From Sphingomonas populi (GTDB lineage: Bacteria; Pseudomonadota; Alphaproteobacteria; Sphingomonadales; Sphingomonadaceae): DNA of 64,000 nucleotides. Below the pieces are notes generated by a model. That model was not told where the DNA came from. It saw only the letters and a list, made by a program, of their open reading frames with translations, and made no database searches. The stretch lies in assembly GCF_004208535.1 (NCBI RefSeq), contig NZ_SGIS01000027.1, positions 1-64,000 of the forward strand, written 5' to 3'. Below, piece after piece: positions 33,186 to 42,124 of this stretch. A program made the translations under genes and the position numbers. Numbering within the stretch: the first letter of the stretch is position 1; each line of letters begins with the position of its first letter.

Positions 33186-33616
33186 GCATCCGTCCCCTGC
33201 GCGAGCGTGGACAGATGCGCGAGCGAGGATTCGAGCGCGGCCCATTGCTCGGCTCCGAACGTGCCGATCAGGCGCGTCTGCATCGCTTCCCACGGCACGC
33301 GCGCGCGTGCCATCGCCTCGTGCCCGCTCTCGGTGAGGGTGACGGACTTGGCGCGCGCGCCGGCATCGGAAATCCTGAGCCAGTCGAACTGCTCGAGCGG
33401 CGCCAGCGCACGGTAGAGTGAGGTGCGCTCCATCACCAGAGCCTCGGCCAGCCGGCTGAGTGCGATCGTCCCGCACCGCGCGACATTGCGCAGGATCGCG
33501 AATTGCGTGATCGTCATGCCGGTTGGCGCCAGCGCCTCGTCATACAGGCGCGTGACGGCGCGGTTCGCCTTGCGGAGCGTGGTACAGGCGCAAGCGGGAT
33601 CGGGTGCGGTGGCCAT
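33182..33616 (-). CDS. MarR-family transcriptional regulator
   Basis: 144 aa winged-helix dimer. The helix-turn-helix and wing are visible (TQFAILRNVARCGTIALSRLAEALVMERTSLYRALAPLEQFDWLRI...KSVTLTESG). The N-terminus has clustered Cys (CACTTL, residues 9-11), a possible oxidation or metal sensor, though this is speculative. It is the first gene of a two-gene operon with the MFS transporter. A near-perfect palindrome lies immediately upstream of its start, consistent with autoregulation. Confidence 0.9.
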   Translation of the reverse strand: MATAPDPACACTTLRKANRAVTRLYDEALAPTGMTITQFAILRNVARCGTIALSRLAEALVMERTSLYRALAPLEQFDWLRISDAGARAKSVTLTESGHEAMARARVPWEAMQTRLIGTFGAEQWAALESSLAHLSTLAQGTDA

Positions 33617-33619
33617 TCT

Positions 33620-33639
33620 GATGATGTATATGCATCATC
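33620..33639. promoter_or_regulatory. Putative MarR operator
   Basis: GATGATG and CATCATC (33620-33626 and 33633-33639) flank TATATG, a 20-base near-perfect palindrome starting 4 bases upstream of the MarR start codon. Size, symmetry and place fit a MarR autoregulatory site. Confidence 0.68.
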
Positions 33640-33660
33640 GAAATCGCGTCAACCGGACAT

Positions 33661-33693
33661 ATCAAAATCCTCCCCCGCCAGCGCAGGGGAGGA
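33661..33693 (-). terminator. Terminator of the third TonB-dependent receptor
   Basis: The stem TCCTCCCC/GGGGAGGA (33668-33693) is followed on the minus strand by TTTTGAT, 33 bases after the receptor stop codon. It resembles the dispersed CTCCCC-type palindromes and may be one of them used as a terminator. Confidence 0.72.
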
Positions 33694-33725
33694 CTTGAGT
33701 ATTGGCAAATCCTCGGCGCGTTGCC

Positions 33726-36143
33726 TCAGAAATTGACGCTGATCGTACCGAACACCTGGCGCGGGGCGACCGGGAATTCGTTGAACGTGCCAGACGCCGC
33801 GCCGATGCTGAGCGTGGACGCGCCCTTCTGGTTGGTGATGTTGGTGACGTTCAGGCTCAGGTTGAGCTTCTTCACGAACATCGCGTCGTTCAGCGGCACG
33901 GCCACGCCGATCCGTCCGGCCAGCGTGAAGTAGCCCGGCACCGAGAGATCGTTGGTGAAGGTCGCGAAACGGCGGCCGAGATAGTCGCCGGTGAACTGCA
34001 CGTCGAACATGCCGTAATTGGCCGACACGATGGTCTTGTTGAGCCATTTCGGCGAGCCGGGCACCTGCTTGTCCGCAGTCGGCACCACGACCGCCGGAAC
34101 GCCGACCGAATAGTTCTGCTGGTACTTGGAGTCATTGTACGAGACGGCGTTGTAGATCGAGAAATGCGATCCGAAATGCAGCGTCGCCGCGAAATCGACG
34201 CCGTTGGTTTTCACGTCGCCGACGTTCTGGACGATCGCCGCGCCGCTGATGATCGACGTGATCACCGTGGTCGGGCTGAGCGCGAGCAGGCGGTTGCTGA
34301 AATCGACGTGATAATAGCTGATCTGGCCTTCGAAGGCGGTGATCGGCCCCAGCGAGACCGAATGCTGCGAACGCGCGCCGATTTCGTAGGTCCAGCTCGT
34401 CTCGGGCTTCACGGTCGCCTTGAAATCCTCGAACACCGGCTGGCTGCCGAGTGCGAAGGGTGACAGGCCGGTGGCGGCGCTGGTCGGGAACTGGCGGATG
34501 TTCTGCTGCGCGTTGACGAAGAACTGGTCGTGCTCGGTGACGGCCCAGGTCGCGCCGATTTCGGGCAGGAACGCCTTGTCGGTGTTGATGCGACCGACCG
34601 GCAGCGCGGTCGAGTTCGAGAACGAGCCAGCGATCGGCTGGACCGGAACCTCCTGGCGCGCCTTCTGGAAGGTGCTCTTGAAGCCGGCCAGCACGGTCAC
34701 GCTCGGCAGGATGTGCCAGGTATCCTGGATGTGCGTCTGGATCTCGTCGACGGTGATGCGGCTGCCATATTGCGTGATGAGCGGCGCGGCCTGATCATAG
34801 GGGCGGGTGTAGGGCGACGACGGGTTGTTGACGTCGAGCGCGTACCAGCGCCGGAACGCCGACGAGCTTTGCCGCTCGTACCAGCCGCCCAGCTCGATCT
34901 CATGGTTGCCGAGGTGCGCGCTCAGCGTCGAGAGGATGCCACCGCGATCGATCTGATATTCGGTGGTGCGCGACGCGAGGCCCGAGCCGCCGAAGATCGT
35001 CGAAAGCCGCGCGAGGTTCGCGGGCGAGGTCGCGGTGCTGCCGGTAGCGCCAGGATAATAAAACGAGAACAGCCCCGGCAGGCCGGCGACGTCGATCGGC
35101 CCGGCCACCACGCCGACGCCGTCGTTATGATGCGCGTAGGCCTGGTTGCTCCAGGTGACGCGGTCGCTGACGTGCCAATCGTATTTGGCATAAGCGAGAT
35201 AATCGGTGCGCTGCGCATCCGAATAATAATTGCGGTAGTTCGAGCCAGCCGCCTTGTACGCGCCGGAATTGAGATAGGTCTGCATGCCCGCGAAATCGGG
35301 GTAGAAGAACGGGCGCGCATACGGTGCGGTCGCGCGGTTGGCAGGCGTGATGACGGTCGCGTCCTCGTTCGGCTCGGTCTTGTCCGAGTAAGCGGCGTAG
35401 ATCGTAAACTTGCCGGTGGCGTCGTCGTGGACGAACTTGCCGTTGGCCTGATAGCCGCCCTGATGGCCGTTGAAATCCCACGCGCGCGAATCCTGCCGCA
35501 CGCCCGAGAGGTAGAAGGCACTGCCCGCGCCGAGATCGCCGCTGTCGATGCGGACGAAGGTGCGATAGGTGTTGTAGCTGCCGAAGGTCTGCGCGATCGT
35601 GCCGCCCATCTCGGGCTTGGGATCGCTTGAGAACGTGTCGATCGTGCCGCCCAGATTGCTGGTCGATGCGGTGCCGAGATCGCCCGCGCCGCTCGCCAGC
35701 GTGACACGCCCGACGTTCTCCGAGATGATCGCGCGCTGCGGCGACAGGCCGTTGTAATTGCCATAGGTCTGGTCGCCGAGCGGAATGCCGTCGAGCGTGT
35801 AGCCGAGCTGCTGTGCGTTGAAGCCGTGGATGAACAGCGAGATGTTCTGCTCATTGTTGCCCCACGGATCGGCGGTGAGGAAGGTGACGCCGGGCAGCGT
35901 CTGGATCGCCTTCAGCGGGTTGATGCCGGGCAATTGCTTCTGGATCTGCATACCGTCCATCTCGACCACCGAGCGCGTGCGGCGGCCGGTGACGACGATC
36001 GACTCGGCATCGCCTTCAGGCGCTGCGGCATCGGCGGGCGCTGCCGCCGGGGCGGGCGCGGCATCGGCGGCGTGCGCGGCGACGGGGGCGGCGCTGGCGA
36101 TCCCCGTGGCCAGCGCGATCAGCGAAATCAAACCCGTCTTCAT
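33726..36143 (-). CDS. TonB-dependent receptor
   Basis: 805 aa outer membrane receptor with a signal peptide (MKTGLISLIALATGIASAAPVAAHA), an Ala/Pro linker, a TonB box (ESIVVTGRR), a plug domain (LPGINPLKAIQTLPGVTFLTADPWGNNEQNISLFIHGFNAQQLGYTLDG) and a barrel ending FGTISVNF. It lacks an STN domain. It differs from the two glycan-locus receptors (no FPD..LAESLQR block) and is nearer to receptors for metal chelates or small ligands, but the substrate is not evident. It stands alone with its own terminator. Confidence 0.92.
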   Translation of the reverse strand: MKTGLISLIALATGIASAAPVAAHAADAAPAPAAAPADAAAPEGDAESIVVTGRRTRSVVEMDGMQIQKQLPGINPLKAIQTLPGVTFLTADPWGNNEQNISLFIHGFNAQQLGYTLDGIPLGDQTYGNYNGLSPQRAIISENVGRVTLASGAGDLGTASTSNLGGTIDTFSSDPKPEMGGTIAQTFGSYNTYRTFVRIDSGDLGAGSAFYLSGVRQDSRAWDFNGHQGGYQANGKFVHDDATGKFTIYAAYSDKTEPNEDATVITPANRATAPYARPFFYPDFAGMQTYLNSGAYKAAGSNYRNYYSDAQRTDYLAYAKYDWHVSDRVTWSNQAYAHHNDGVGVVAGPIDVAGLPGLFSFYYPGATGSTATSPANLARLSTIFGGSGLASRTTEYQIDRGGILSTLSAHLGNHEIELGGWYERQSSSAFRRWYALDVNNPSSPYTRPYDQAAPLITQYGSRITVDEIQTHIQDTWHILPSVTVLAGFKSTFQKARQEVPVQPIAGSFSNSTALPVGRINTDKAFLPEIGATWAVTEHDQFFVNAQQNIRQFPTSAATGLSPFALGSQPVFEDFKATVKPETSWTYEIGARSQHSVSLGPITAFEGQISYYHVDFSNRLLALSPTTVITSIISGAAIVQNVGDVKTNGVDFAATLHFGSHFSIYNAVSYNDSKYQQNYSVGVPAVVVPTADKQVPGSPKWLNKTIVSANYGMFDVQFTGDYLGRRFATFTNDLSVPGYFTLAGRIGVAVPLNDAMFVKKLNLSLNVTNITNQKGASTLSIGAASGTFNEFPVAPRQVFGTISVNF

Positions 36144-36255
36144 TCTTTTTTCCCTTTTTGCGGCACTGCAACAAAGGGGGCGCGTAGAGACGATGGAAGA
36201 CGGGGTGGTGTCAGATATGTTTCAGATTTGTGTTATCGGCGAATGCGGGACCCTG

Positions 36256-39200
36256 TCATGTTTTTGCATCAGCGGCGTCGGTCACCATCGCGCCCATCGT
36301 CACATAATCGGTCTTGCCCGTGCCCAGCACCGGCAGCGCCTCGACCACGCGGATGTCGCGCGGGATCGCCAGTTCGGCGATACCGTTCGCGCGGCCCCAG
36401 GCTTGTAGATCCGCCGCTTTGGCATCCTTCTGTGTTGTGAACAGCACGAGCTGTTCGCCCTTCTTCGCATCGGGCCGTGTCACCACGCCATGTTGCGCCT
36501 CGGGCCAGAGTTGCGCCGCATAGCCTTCCACCGCCGGCAGCGAGACCATCTCGCCGCCGATCTTGGCGAAGCGCTTGGCGCGGCCCTTGATGCTGACGAA
36601 GCCGGCATCGTCGATCTCGACGATATCGCCGGTGTCGTGCCAGCCACCCTCGGGCGGTTGCAACACGCCGGGCTGGTCGGCCTTGAGATAGCCCGCCATC
36701 ACGTTCGGCCCGCGGATCGAAAGCTTGCCGCCGCCGTCGATGCCCGGAACCGCGTCGAGTTGCCTCTCGATACCGGGCAACAGCCGCCCGACGCTGCCGG
36801 TCTTGAAGTGCATCGGCGTGTTGACCGCGATCACCGGCCCGGCCTCGGTTGCGCCATAACCTTCGAGGATGCGCAGGCCGAACTTCTCCATCCACGCCTT
36901 GCGGGTCTCGTCCTTCACGCGTTCGGCGCCGGCGACGACGTAGCGCACCGCGTAGAAGTCGTACGTGTGCGCCATCCGCGCATAGCCCGCGAGGAACGTG
37001 TCGGTGCCGAACAGGATCGTCGCGTTCGCATCATAAGCGAGCGCGGGCACGATCCGGTAGTGGAGCGGGTTGGGGTATAACAGGGTTTTCACCCCCGACA
37101 GCACGGGCAGCAGCACGCCGCCGGTCAGCCCGAAGCTGTGGAACACCGGCAGCGCGTTGAGCACCATGTCCGACCCGTTGAAATCGATCCGCGCCGCGAT
37201 CTGCGCGCAATTGGCGAGCAGGTTGCGGTGGGTCAGCACGACACCCTTGGGCAGCCCTTCGGAACCGCTCGTGAACAGGATCACCGCCGGCGATGTCGGC
37301 GCGATCTTGCGGCGGGCGTGGAGGTGCGCGGCGAATCGCGTCGCGACCAGCGCACGCAGCTTGGCGCCGAGGCCGATCTCGGCGGAGACGTCCTCCAGAT
37401 AGCGCACCGCAATGCCTTCGGCGGTCAGCCCCTCGACCACCGCCGCCAGCTTCGCTTGTTCGACGAAGGCGCGCGCCGTCACGACCGTCCGCACCTCGGC
37501 GGCGGCACACGCCGCCTTCAGGTTGGCGAGACCGGCGGTGTAGTTGAGCATCGCCGGCACGCGTCCGGTCGCCTGCAAGCCGAAGAACGTCACCACCACC
37601 GCCGAGACGTTGGGCAGCAACACGCCGATCGCCTCGCCCGGCCGGGTGCCGGGTTCGAGCGCACGCCCGAGCGCGAGGCTGCCGGTGACGAGCCGTGCGT
37701 AGGTGAGGGGAGTGCGCTTCACATCCTCGATCACCGGCTTGCTCGCACCGCCGAGATGGCTGGCATCGACCAGCGCTTCGAACAGGGTACGGTCGATATG
37801 CGACGTCGCGAAGATCATCGCGCTCATCTCGTCATAAAGTTGCCGCCCGGTCGCGGCGCGGCGCTGGCGTGCGGTCATTGTCCCTTCGACGTGGAAATGG
37901 CGGGGCGGCAATACGGTGAGCGTGATCTTGGGGAACAGCCGCGTCCGCACCTTGCCGCGTAGATACGAGAACGGCGTGAACTGCGCGCCCTCGATCCGCA
38001 CCGGCACGATCGGCGCATCGGCCTTGTCGGCGACCATGCCGGGGCCGTCGAACACCTTCATCAGCGCGCCCGTCACCGTGATGCGGCCTTCGGGAAAGAT
38101 GACGAGCGTATTGCCTTCCTTCACCGCGCGCACCATCGCCTTGGCCGACATCGGGTTGGTCGGATCGACCGGAAACGCCCGGAACAGCTTCAGCGCGGGC
38201 GCCATCCACCAGCGTTTGGTGACGGCGGTATGCACCGCGAACACTGGCTTGCCGGGTAGGAACACCGCGAGCAGCAACCCGTCGAGCCACGACACATGGT
38301 TGACCACCACCACCGCGCGCTCGCCGGGCTGGGGCATGTTGTCCGCGCCATCGACCTCGACGCGATACAGCAAGGTCAGCAGCCCGCGCATCACCGCCTT
38401 GATGACCGTTTCGGGCAGCAGCCAGCACGAGATCAGCGCCACAGCCAATGTCGCGAAGCCCAGCGCGCCGATCACGCCCGAAACGGTTGTGCCGCTCGCC
38501 TGCAACCCTGCGACCGCCGCCACCACCGTCACCGTGACGGCGGCGTTGAGGATGTTGTTGGCGGCGATGATCCGCGAGCGTTCCTCGGGCGGGCTCGCCG
38601 TCTGGAGGATCGCGTACAGCGGCACGATGAACATGCCCCCCGCGAACGAAATGCCGGCGAGATCGAGCAGCACCCGCCACGCGCCTTCGCTGCGCACGAA
38701 GGTCAGCATGCCGGGGTTGGGGGCATGGACGACATAGGCCGAGGTCGACAGCCACAGATCGATCATGAACCCGGCCATCATCAGCGCCGCCACCGGCACG
38801 TAGCGCGCCGAGACTTCGCCCGCGAGCAGCCGGTTGACGAACAGCGAGCCGAGCGCGACCGCGATCGAGAAGGTCAGCAGGAACAACGTCACCACCGGCG
38901 ACGCGCCGCCGAGCCGCCCGGTCACCAGCGCGGGGAATTGTGAGACGAGAATCGCGCCGACCGCGAAGAACCAGCTTATCCCGAGGATGCACAGCCACAC
39001 GCCTTCGCCGTCATGCGCGGTCTTGAGGACATGCCAGGTGCTCTTGAAGGGATTGCGCTCGATCCGCACGTCGGTGCGGACCGGCGGCGCGGGCGCGATG
39101 CCGAAGCTGGCGAGCAGCCCGCACACCGCCAGCGCGGTCGCGATCATGCCCGCTTCCCACGGCGGCACCACGCCCGCGAGCAACTGCCCGCCGAGGATGG

Positions 39201-39669
39201 CGAGGAAGGTGCCCGCCTCGATCACGCCGGTCGCGCCCATGATCTCGTGGGGGCTGAGCTGCTGCGGCATGATCGAATATTTGACCGGGCCAAACAACGT
39301 CGAATGGCAGCCCATCATGAACAGCGCGACCAACAGCAGCGGCACCGACTGGAACCAGAACCCGGCGAGGCCGATCGCCATGAACCCGATCTCGGCGGTC
39401 TTCACCAGCCGGATCAGCTTGGCCTTGTCCCACGCGTCGGCGATCTGCCCGCCCAGCGCCGAGAACAGGAAATAGGGGAGGATGAAGATGCCGGTCGCGA
39501 TCGTCGCGAGCATCTCCGCTTTCTCGGGATGCCCCGTGTACAGCGTGAAGTTGGCGAGGAACAGCATCGCGAACTTGAGGACGTTGTCATTGAACGCCCC
39601 CAGGAACTGGACGACGAACAGCGGGCCGAAGCGGCGCTTGGCGAGGAGCGAGAAATCGGGTGCCGACAT
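36256..39669 (-). CDS. Three-domain fusion: MFS transporter, PlsC acyltransferase, acyl-CoA/ACP synthetase (Aas/LplT-like)
   Basis: 1137 aa from MSAPDFSLLAKRRFG, chosen because GGAG lies 6 bases upstream of that ATG. Residues about 10-410 are an LplT-like MFS module (GPLFVVQFLGAFNDNVLKFAMLFLANF). About 430-620 is a 1-acylglycerol-phosphate acyltransferase module with NHVSWLD (HxxxxD) and FPEGRIT. About 640-1130 is an AMP-binding ligase with ILFTSGSEGLPKGVVLTH, EGYGATEAGPV and HDTGDIVEIDDAGFVSIKGRAKRFAKIGGE. By analogy with LplT plus Aas of E. coli, it would flip lysophospholipid inward and reacylate it. It diverges from a TetR gene with twin operators between. Confidence 0.92.
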   Translation of the reverse strand: MSAPDFSLLAKRRFGPLFVVQFLGAFNDNVLKFAMLFLANFTLYTGHPEKAEMLATIATGIFILPYFLFSALGGQIADAWDKAKLIRLVKTAEIGFMAIGLAGFWFQSVPLLLVALFMMGCHSTLFGPVKYSIMPQQLSPHEIMGATGVIEAGTFLAILGGQLLAGVVPPWEAGMIATALAVCGLLASFGIAPAPPVRTDVRIERNPFKSTWHVLKTAHDGEGVWLCILGISWFFAVGAILVSQFPALVTGRLGGASPVVTLFLLTFSIAVALGSLFVNRLLAGEVSARYVPVAALMMAGFMIDLWLSTSAYVVHAPNPGMLTFVRSEGAWRVLLDLAGISFAGGMFIVPLYAILQTASPPEERSRIIAANNILNAAVTVTVVAAVAGLQASGTTVSGVIGALGFATLAVALISCWLLPETVIKAVMRGLLTLLYRVEVDGADNMPQPGERAVVVVNHVSWLDGLLLAVFLPGKPVFAVHTAVTKRWWMAPALKLFRAFPVDPTNPMSAKAMVRAVKEGNTLVIFPEGRITVTGALMKVFDGPGMVADKADAPIVPVRIEGAQFTPFSYLRGKVRTRLFPKITLTVLPPRHFHVEGTMTARQRRAATGRQLYDEMSAMIFATSHIDRTLFEALVDASHLGGASKPVIEDVKRTPLTYARLVTGSLALGRALEPGTRPGEAIGVLLPNVSAVVVTFFGLQATGRVPAMLNYTAGLANLKAACAAAEVRTVVTARAFVEQAKLAAVVEGLTAEGIAVRYLEDVSAEIGLGAKLRALVATRFAAHLHARRKIAPTSPAVILFTSGSEGLPKGVVLTHRNLLANCAQIAARIDFNGSDMVLNALPVFHSFGLTGGVLLPVLSGVKTLLYPNPLHYRIVPALAYDANATILFGTDTFLAGYARMAHTYDFYAVRYVVAGAERVKDETRKAWMEKFGLRILEGYGATEAGPVIAVNTPMHFKTGSVGRLLPGIERQLDAVPGIDGGGKLSIRGPNVMAGYLKADQPGVLQPPEGGWHDTGDIVEIDDAGFVSIKGRAKRFAKIGGEMVSLPAVEGYAAQLWPEAQHGVVTRPDAKKGEQLVLFTTQKDAKAADLQAWGRANGIAELAIPRDIRVVEALPVLGTGKTDYVTMGAMVTDAADAKT

Positions 39670-39737
39670 TGTCATCTCCGAACGGAACGGATGCGCATTG
39701 GTTGCCTGCCGAGACTGGCTAGTGTTGAGTGCCACAT

Positions 39738-39779
39738 AAATGAGCGCTGCTCAATATAAAAATTGGACAGCGCTCATTT
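39738..39779. promoter_or_regulatory. Twin operator between TetR gene and lysophospholipid fusion gene
   Basis: AAATGAGCGCTG (39738-39749) and CAGCGCTCATTT (39768-39779) are perfect 12-base inverted arms 18 bases apart. Each arm lies in a smaller palindrome-like unit: TGAGCGCTGCTCA at 39741-39753 (5-3-5, perfect) and TGGACAGCGCTCA at 39764-39776 (partly degenerate). Two TetR dimers could bind here and control both divergent promoters. Confidence 0.75.
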
Positions 39780-39798
39780 TCCATCTTATCGCGCCGAT

Positions 39799-40389
39799 AT
39801 GGGCCGCCGATCCGATCATAGCCGCGCAGAGCTTGAAGAACTGATCCTTGCCGAGGCGCACGCGCTGATGGCCGAAGTGGGCTTCGCGCGCTTCTCTGCG
39901 CGCGAGGTGGCGAAGCGGATCGGCTATTCGATCGGCACGATCTACAATGTGTTCGGCAGTCTCGACCGGCTGGTGCTGGCGGTCAACAGCCGTACCTTCG
40001 TCGCTTGGGCGGCCTTGGTGCGTGCGCGGCTGGATGCGGCGGGGGCGGACCGGGTGGCGGCTCTGGTCGATGCCTATTTCGATTTCGCCGAGGCCAATCC
40101 CAATGTGTGGATGGCGATCTACGATCACCGCTTGCCGCCCAATGCGCCGTTCCCGGAGGATTATTTCCGCCAGCGCGCCGAACTGACCGGGTTGGTCGAA
40201 GCCGAGATCGCAGCGATCTTGCCGCCGGCGCAGGCGGACGGGGCGGCGGCGCTGGCGCGCTCGCTGGTGGCGATGGTCCACGGCCATTGCCTGTTCGCCC
40301 TCAACGGCACGTTCGCATTGCTGGGGGAGACCGATGCGCGCGGTGCCGCGCTGGCGCGGGCGCGCGAGATTTTGGGCTCGCAACACTAA
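39799..40389 (+). CDS. TetR-family transcriptional regulator
   Basis: 196 aa from MGRRSDHSRAELEELILAEAHALMAEVGFARFSAREVAKRIGYSIGTIYNVFGSLDRLVLAV, a canonical TetR helix-turn-helix. The C-terminal domain (about 75-190) resembles the TetR_C WHG group (NPNVWMAIYDHRLPPNAPFPEDYFRQRAEL). It diverges from the MFS-PlsC-ligase gene across a 129-base gap carrying two operator copies, so it probably represses both genes and senses a lipid or acyl-CoA-like ligand. The ligand is inferred from the neighbour only. A long palindrome follows the stop. Confidence 0.88.
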   Translation: MGRRSDHSRAELEELILAEAHALMAEVGFARFSAREVAKRIGYSIGTIYNVFGSLDRLVLAVNSRTFVAWAALVRARLDAAGADRVAALVDAYFDFAEANPNVWMAIYDHRLPPNAPFPEDYFRQRAELTGLVEAEIAAILPPAQADGAAALARSLVAMVHGHCLFALNGTFALLGETDARGAALARAREILGSQH

Positions 40390-40390
40390 A

Positions 40391-40445
40391 TGTTCTCCCG
40401 CGAAGGCGGGAGCCCAGTCTGGGCTCCCGCCTTAGCGGGAGAACA
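40391..40445. repeat. Long palindromic repeat / bidirectional terminator, TTCTCCCGC type
   Basis: TGTTCTCCCGC (40391-40401) and GCGGGAGAACA (40435-40445), with an inner pair GGCGGGAGCCCAG/CTGGGCTCCCGCC, form an almost perfect palindrome of 55 bases between the convergent tetR and degP genes. The same TTCTCCCGC family recurs at 50230-50309. Confidence 0.8.
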
Positions 40446-40487
40446 TCGAAAGGGGCGCAGCAGCCTTAGCCGCCACGCCCCATCTTT

Positions 40488-42026
40488 TTACTTCTTCAGC
40501 TTCACCGCCACGAACAGCGCCGGCATCCGCCCGCGCTGCACGTACAGCGCAACCTGGTCGCGACCGTCGCGCTTGGCCTGTGCGACCACGGCGGCCAGTG
40601 CCGCCGGGGTCGGCGTCGTCGTGCCGTTGGCGGAGATGATAACATCGCCACGCTTCAGCTTCTGGCCAGCGTCGCTCGCCGGATCGGTGGTCGCGATCAC
40701 GACACCCTGCACCGACGAATCCACGTTGAGGCTGCGTGCGATCGCCGGGGTCAGGGTCTGCACGGTCAGCCCGAGCGGGTTCGCCGAAGCCGACGGCGCG
40801 CCCTGCTGGCCGTCATCGCCGCCCAGTGCGTCGTCGTCATCGCCGGTCGCGACCTTGGCGGCGAGCGCGTCCTCGGACGGTCGCGTGCCGATCACCGCGG
40901 TGATCGTCATCGGCTTGCCCTGGCGGATGATGCCGATCGGCACGCGCGTGCCCGGCGTCACGTTCGCGACCAGATAGCTCAGCGACTGATCCGGCGTGAC
41001 GTCCTTGCCATCGACCGAGGTGACGACGTCGCCGACCTTGAGCCCGGCCTTGGCCGCCGCCTCGTTCGGCTCGATCGAGCGCAGCAGCTCGCCGTGGTTC
41101 TTCTGGAGGCCGAGCGCCGCCGCGATATCGTCATCGACCGGCTGCGGCCCGACGCCGAGATAGCCGCGCGCAATCTTGGTGCCCTTCATTAATTTGTCGA
41201 TGACGGGGCGTGCGTCTTCCGCCGGAATCGCGAAGCCGATACCGATGTTGCCGCCCGACTGGCCGGCATAGATCTGCGAGTTGATGCCGATCACCGCGCC
41301 GGTCATGTCGAACATCGGGCCGCCCGAATTGCCCTGGTTGATCGCGGCATCGGTCTGGATGAAGCGATCATAGGCGCCGCCGCCGGTGACGCGGTGCAGC
41401 GCCGAGACGATGCCTGCGGTCACGGTCGAGCCGATCCCGAACGGATTGCCGATCGCGATGATCCAGTCGCCGACGCGGGCACGGCCCGAATCGCCGAACT
41501 TGACGAAGGGCAGGTTGGTCGCGTCGATCTTGAGGAGCGCGAGGTCCGAGGTCGGATCGCGGCCGATCAGCTTGGCCTTGTATTCCTTGCGGTCGATCAT
41601 GATCGCGGTGATCGAATCGACCGTCGCGCCCTTCGCGCCGGGCGCGACGACGTGGTTGTTGGTGACGATATAGCCGTCCGGCGAGATGATGAAGCCCGAG
41701 CCGAGCGACGTCGCCTCGCGCGTGATCGGCGCGCCGCCGTTGCCGCCGCCCTGGCCCATCTGGCCGAACATCTCGGCGAACGGTGTGCCCGCGAACGGAT
41801 TGGCGGGCTGCTCGACCTTGATGTGCTGGCTGGTCGAGATGTTGACGACGGCAGGCTGCAACTTCGCGACCATGTCGGCGAAGCTCATCGGCGCGCCGGG
41901 GCGCGGTACGGCGGCGGCGATCGCGCCGGGCTCGTTCTGCGCGGTCTGCGCGGGCGGTTCCAGCGCGACTGCGGCAGCGGTGCCGCTGAGAAGGATGGCT
42001 GCAGTAATGGCGTAAGCGTATCGCAC
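40488..42026 (-). CDS. degP: DegP/HtrA-family periplasmic serine protease
   Basis: Degrades or refolds misfolded envelope proteins. 512 aa from a GTG (42024-42026) with GGAAGGA about 11 bases upstream; a signal peptide follows (YAYAITAAILLSGTAAAVA). The triad is intact: NNHVVAPG (His), SDLALLKID (Asp) and NQGNSGGPMF (Ser). Two PDZ domains follow, with the linker LGGDDGQQGAPSASANPLG between them. The gene lies 98 bases downstream of hflC on the same strand, the hflK-hflC-degP order common in alphaproteobacteria. Confidence 0.93.
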   Translation of the reverse strand: MRYAYAITAAILLSGTAAAVALEPPAQTAQNEPGAIAAAVPRPGAPMSFADMVAKLQPAVVNISTSQHIKVEQPANPFAGTPFAEMFGQMGQGGGNGGAPITREATSLGSGFIISPDGYIVTNNHVVAPGAKGATVDSITAIMIDRKEYKAKLIGRDPTSDLALLKIDATNLPFVKFGDSGRARVGDWIIAIGNPFGIGSTVTAGIVSALHRVTGGGAYDRFIQTDAAINQGNSGGPMFDMTGAVIGINSQIYAGQSGGNIGIGFAIPAEDARPVIDKLMKGTKIARGYLGVGPQPVDDDIAAALGLQKNHGELLRSIEPNEAAAKAGLKVGDVVTSVDGKDVTPDQSLSYLVANVTPGTRVPIGIIRQGKPMTITAVIGTRPSEDALAAKVATGDDDDALGGDDGQQGAPSASANPLGLTVQTLTPAIARSLNVDSSVQGVVIATTDPASDAGQKLKRGDVIISANGTTTPTPAALAAVVAQAKRDGRDQVALYVQRGRMPALFVAVKLKK

Positions 42027-42124
42027 TTGGGTTGATTCCTTCCGTGTGCCGTATCGGGGCAACGCACCGACCTTAGCCAAGGTTGCTGAACGGTTATTGA
42101 ATATGAACAAGCCCAAAGGGCCGA

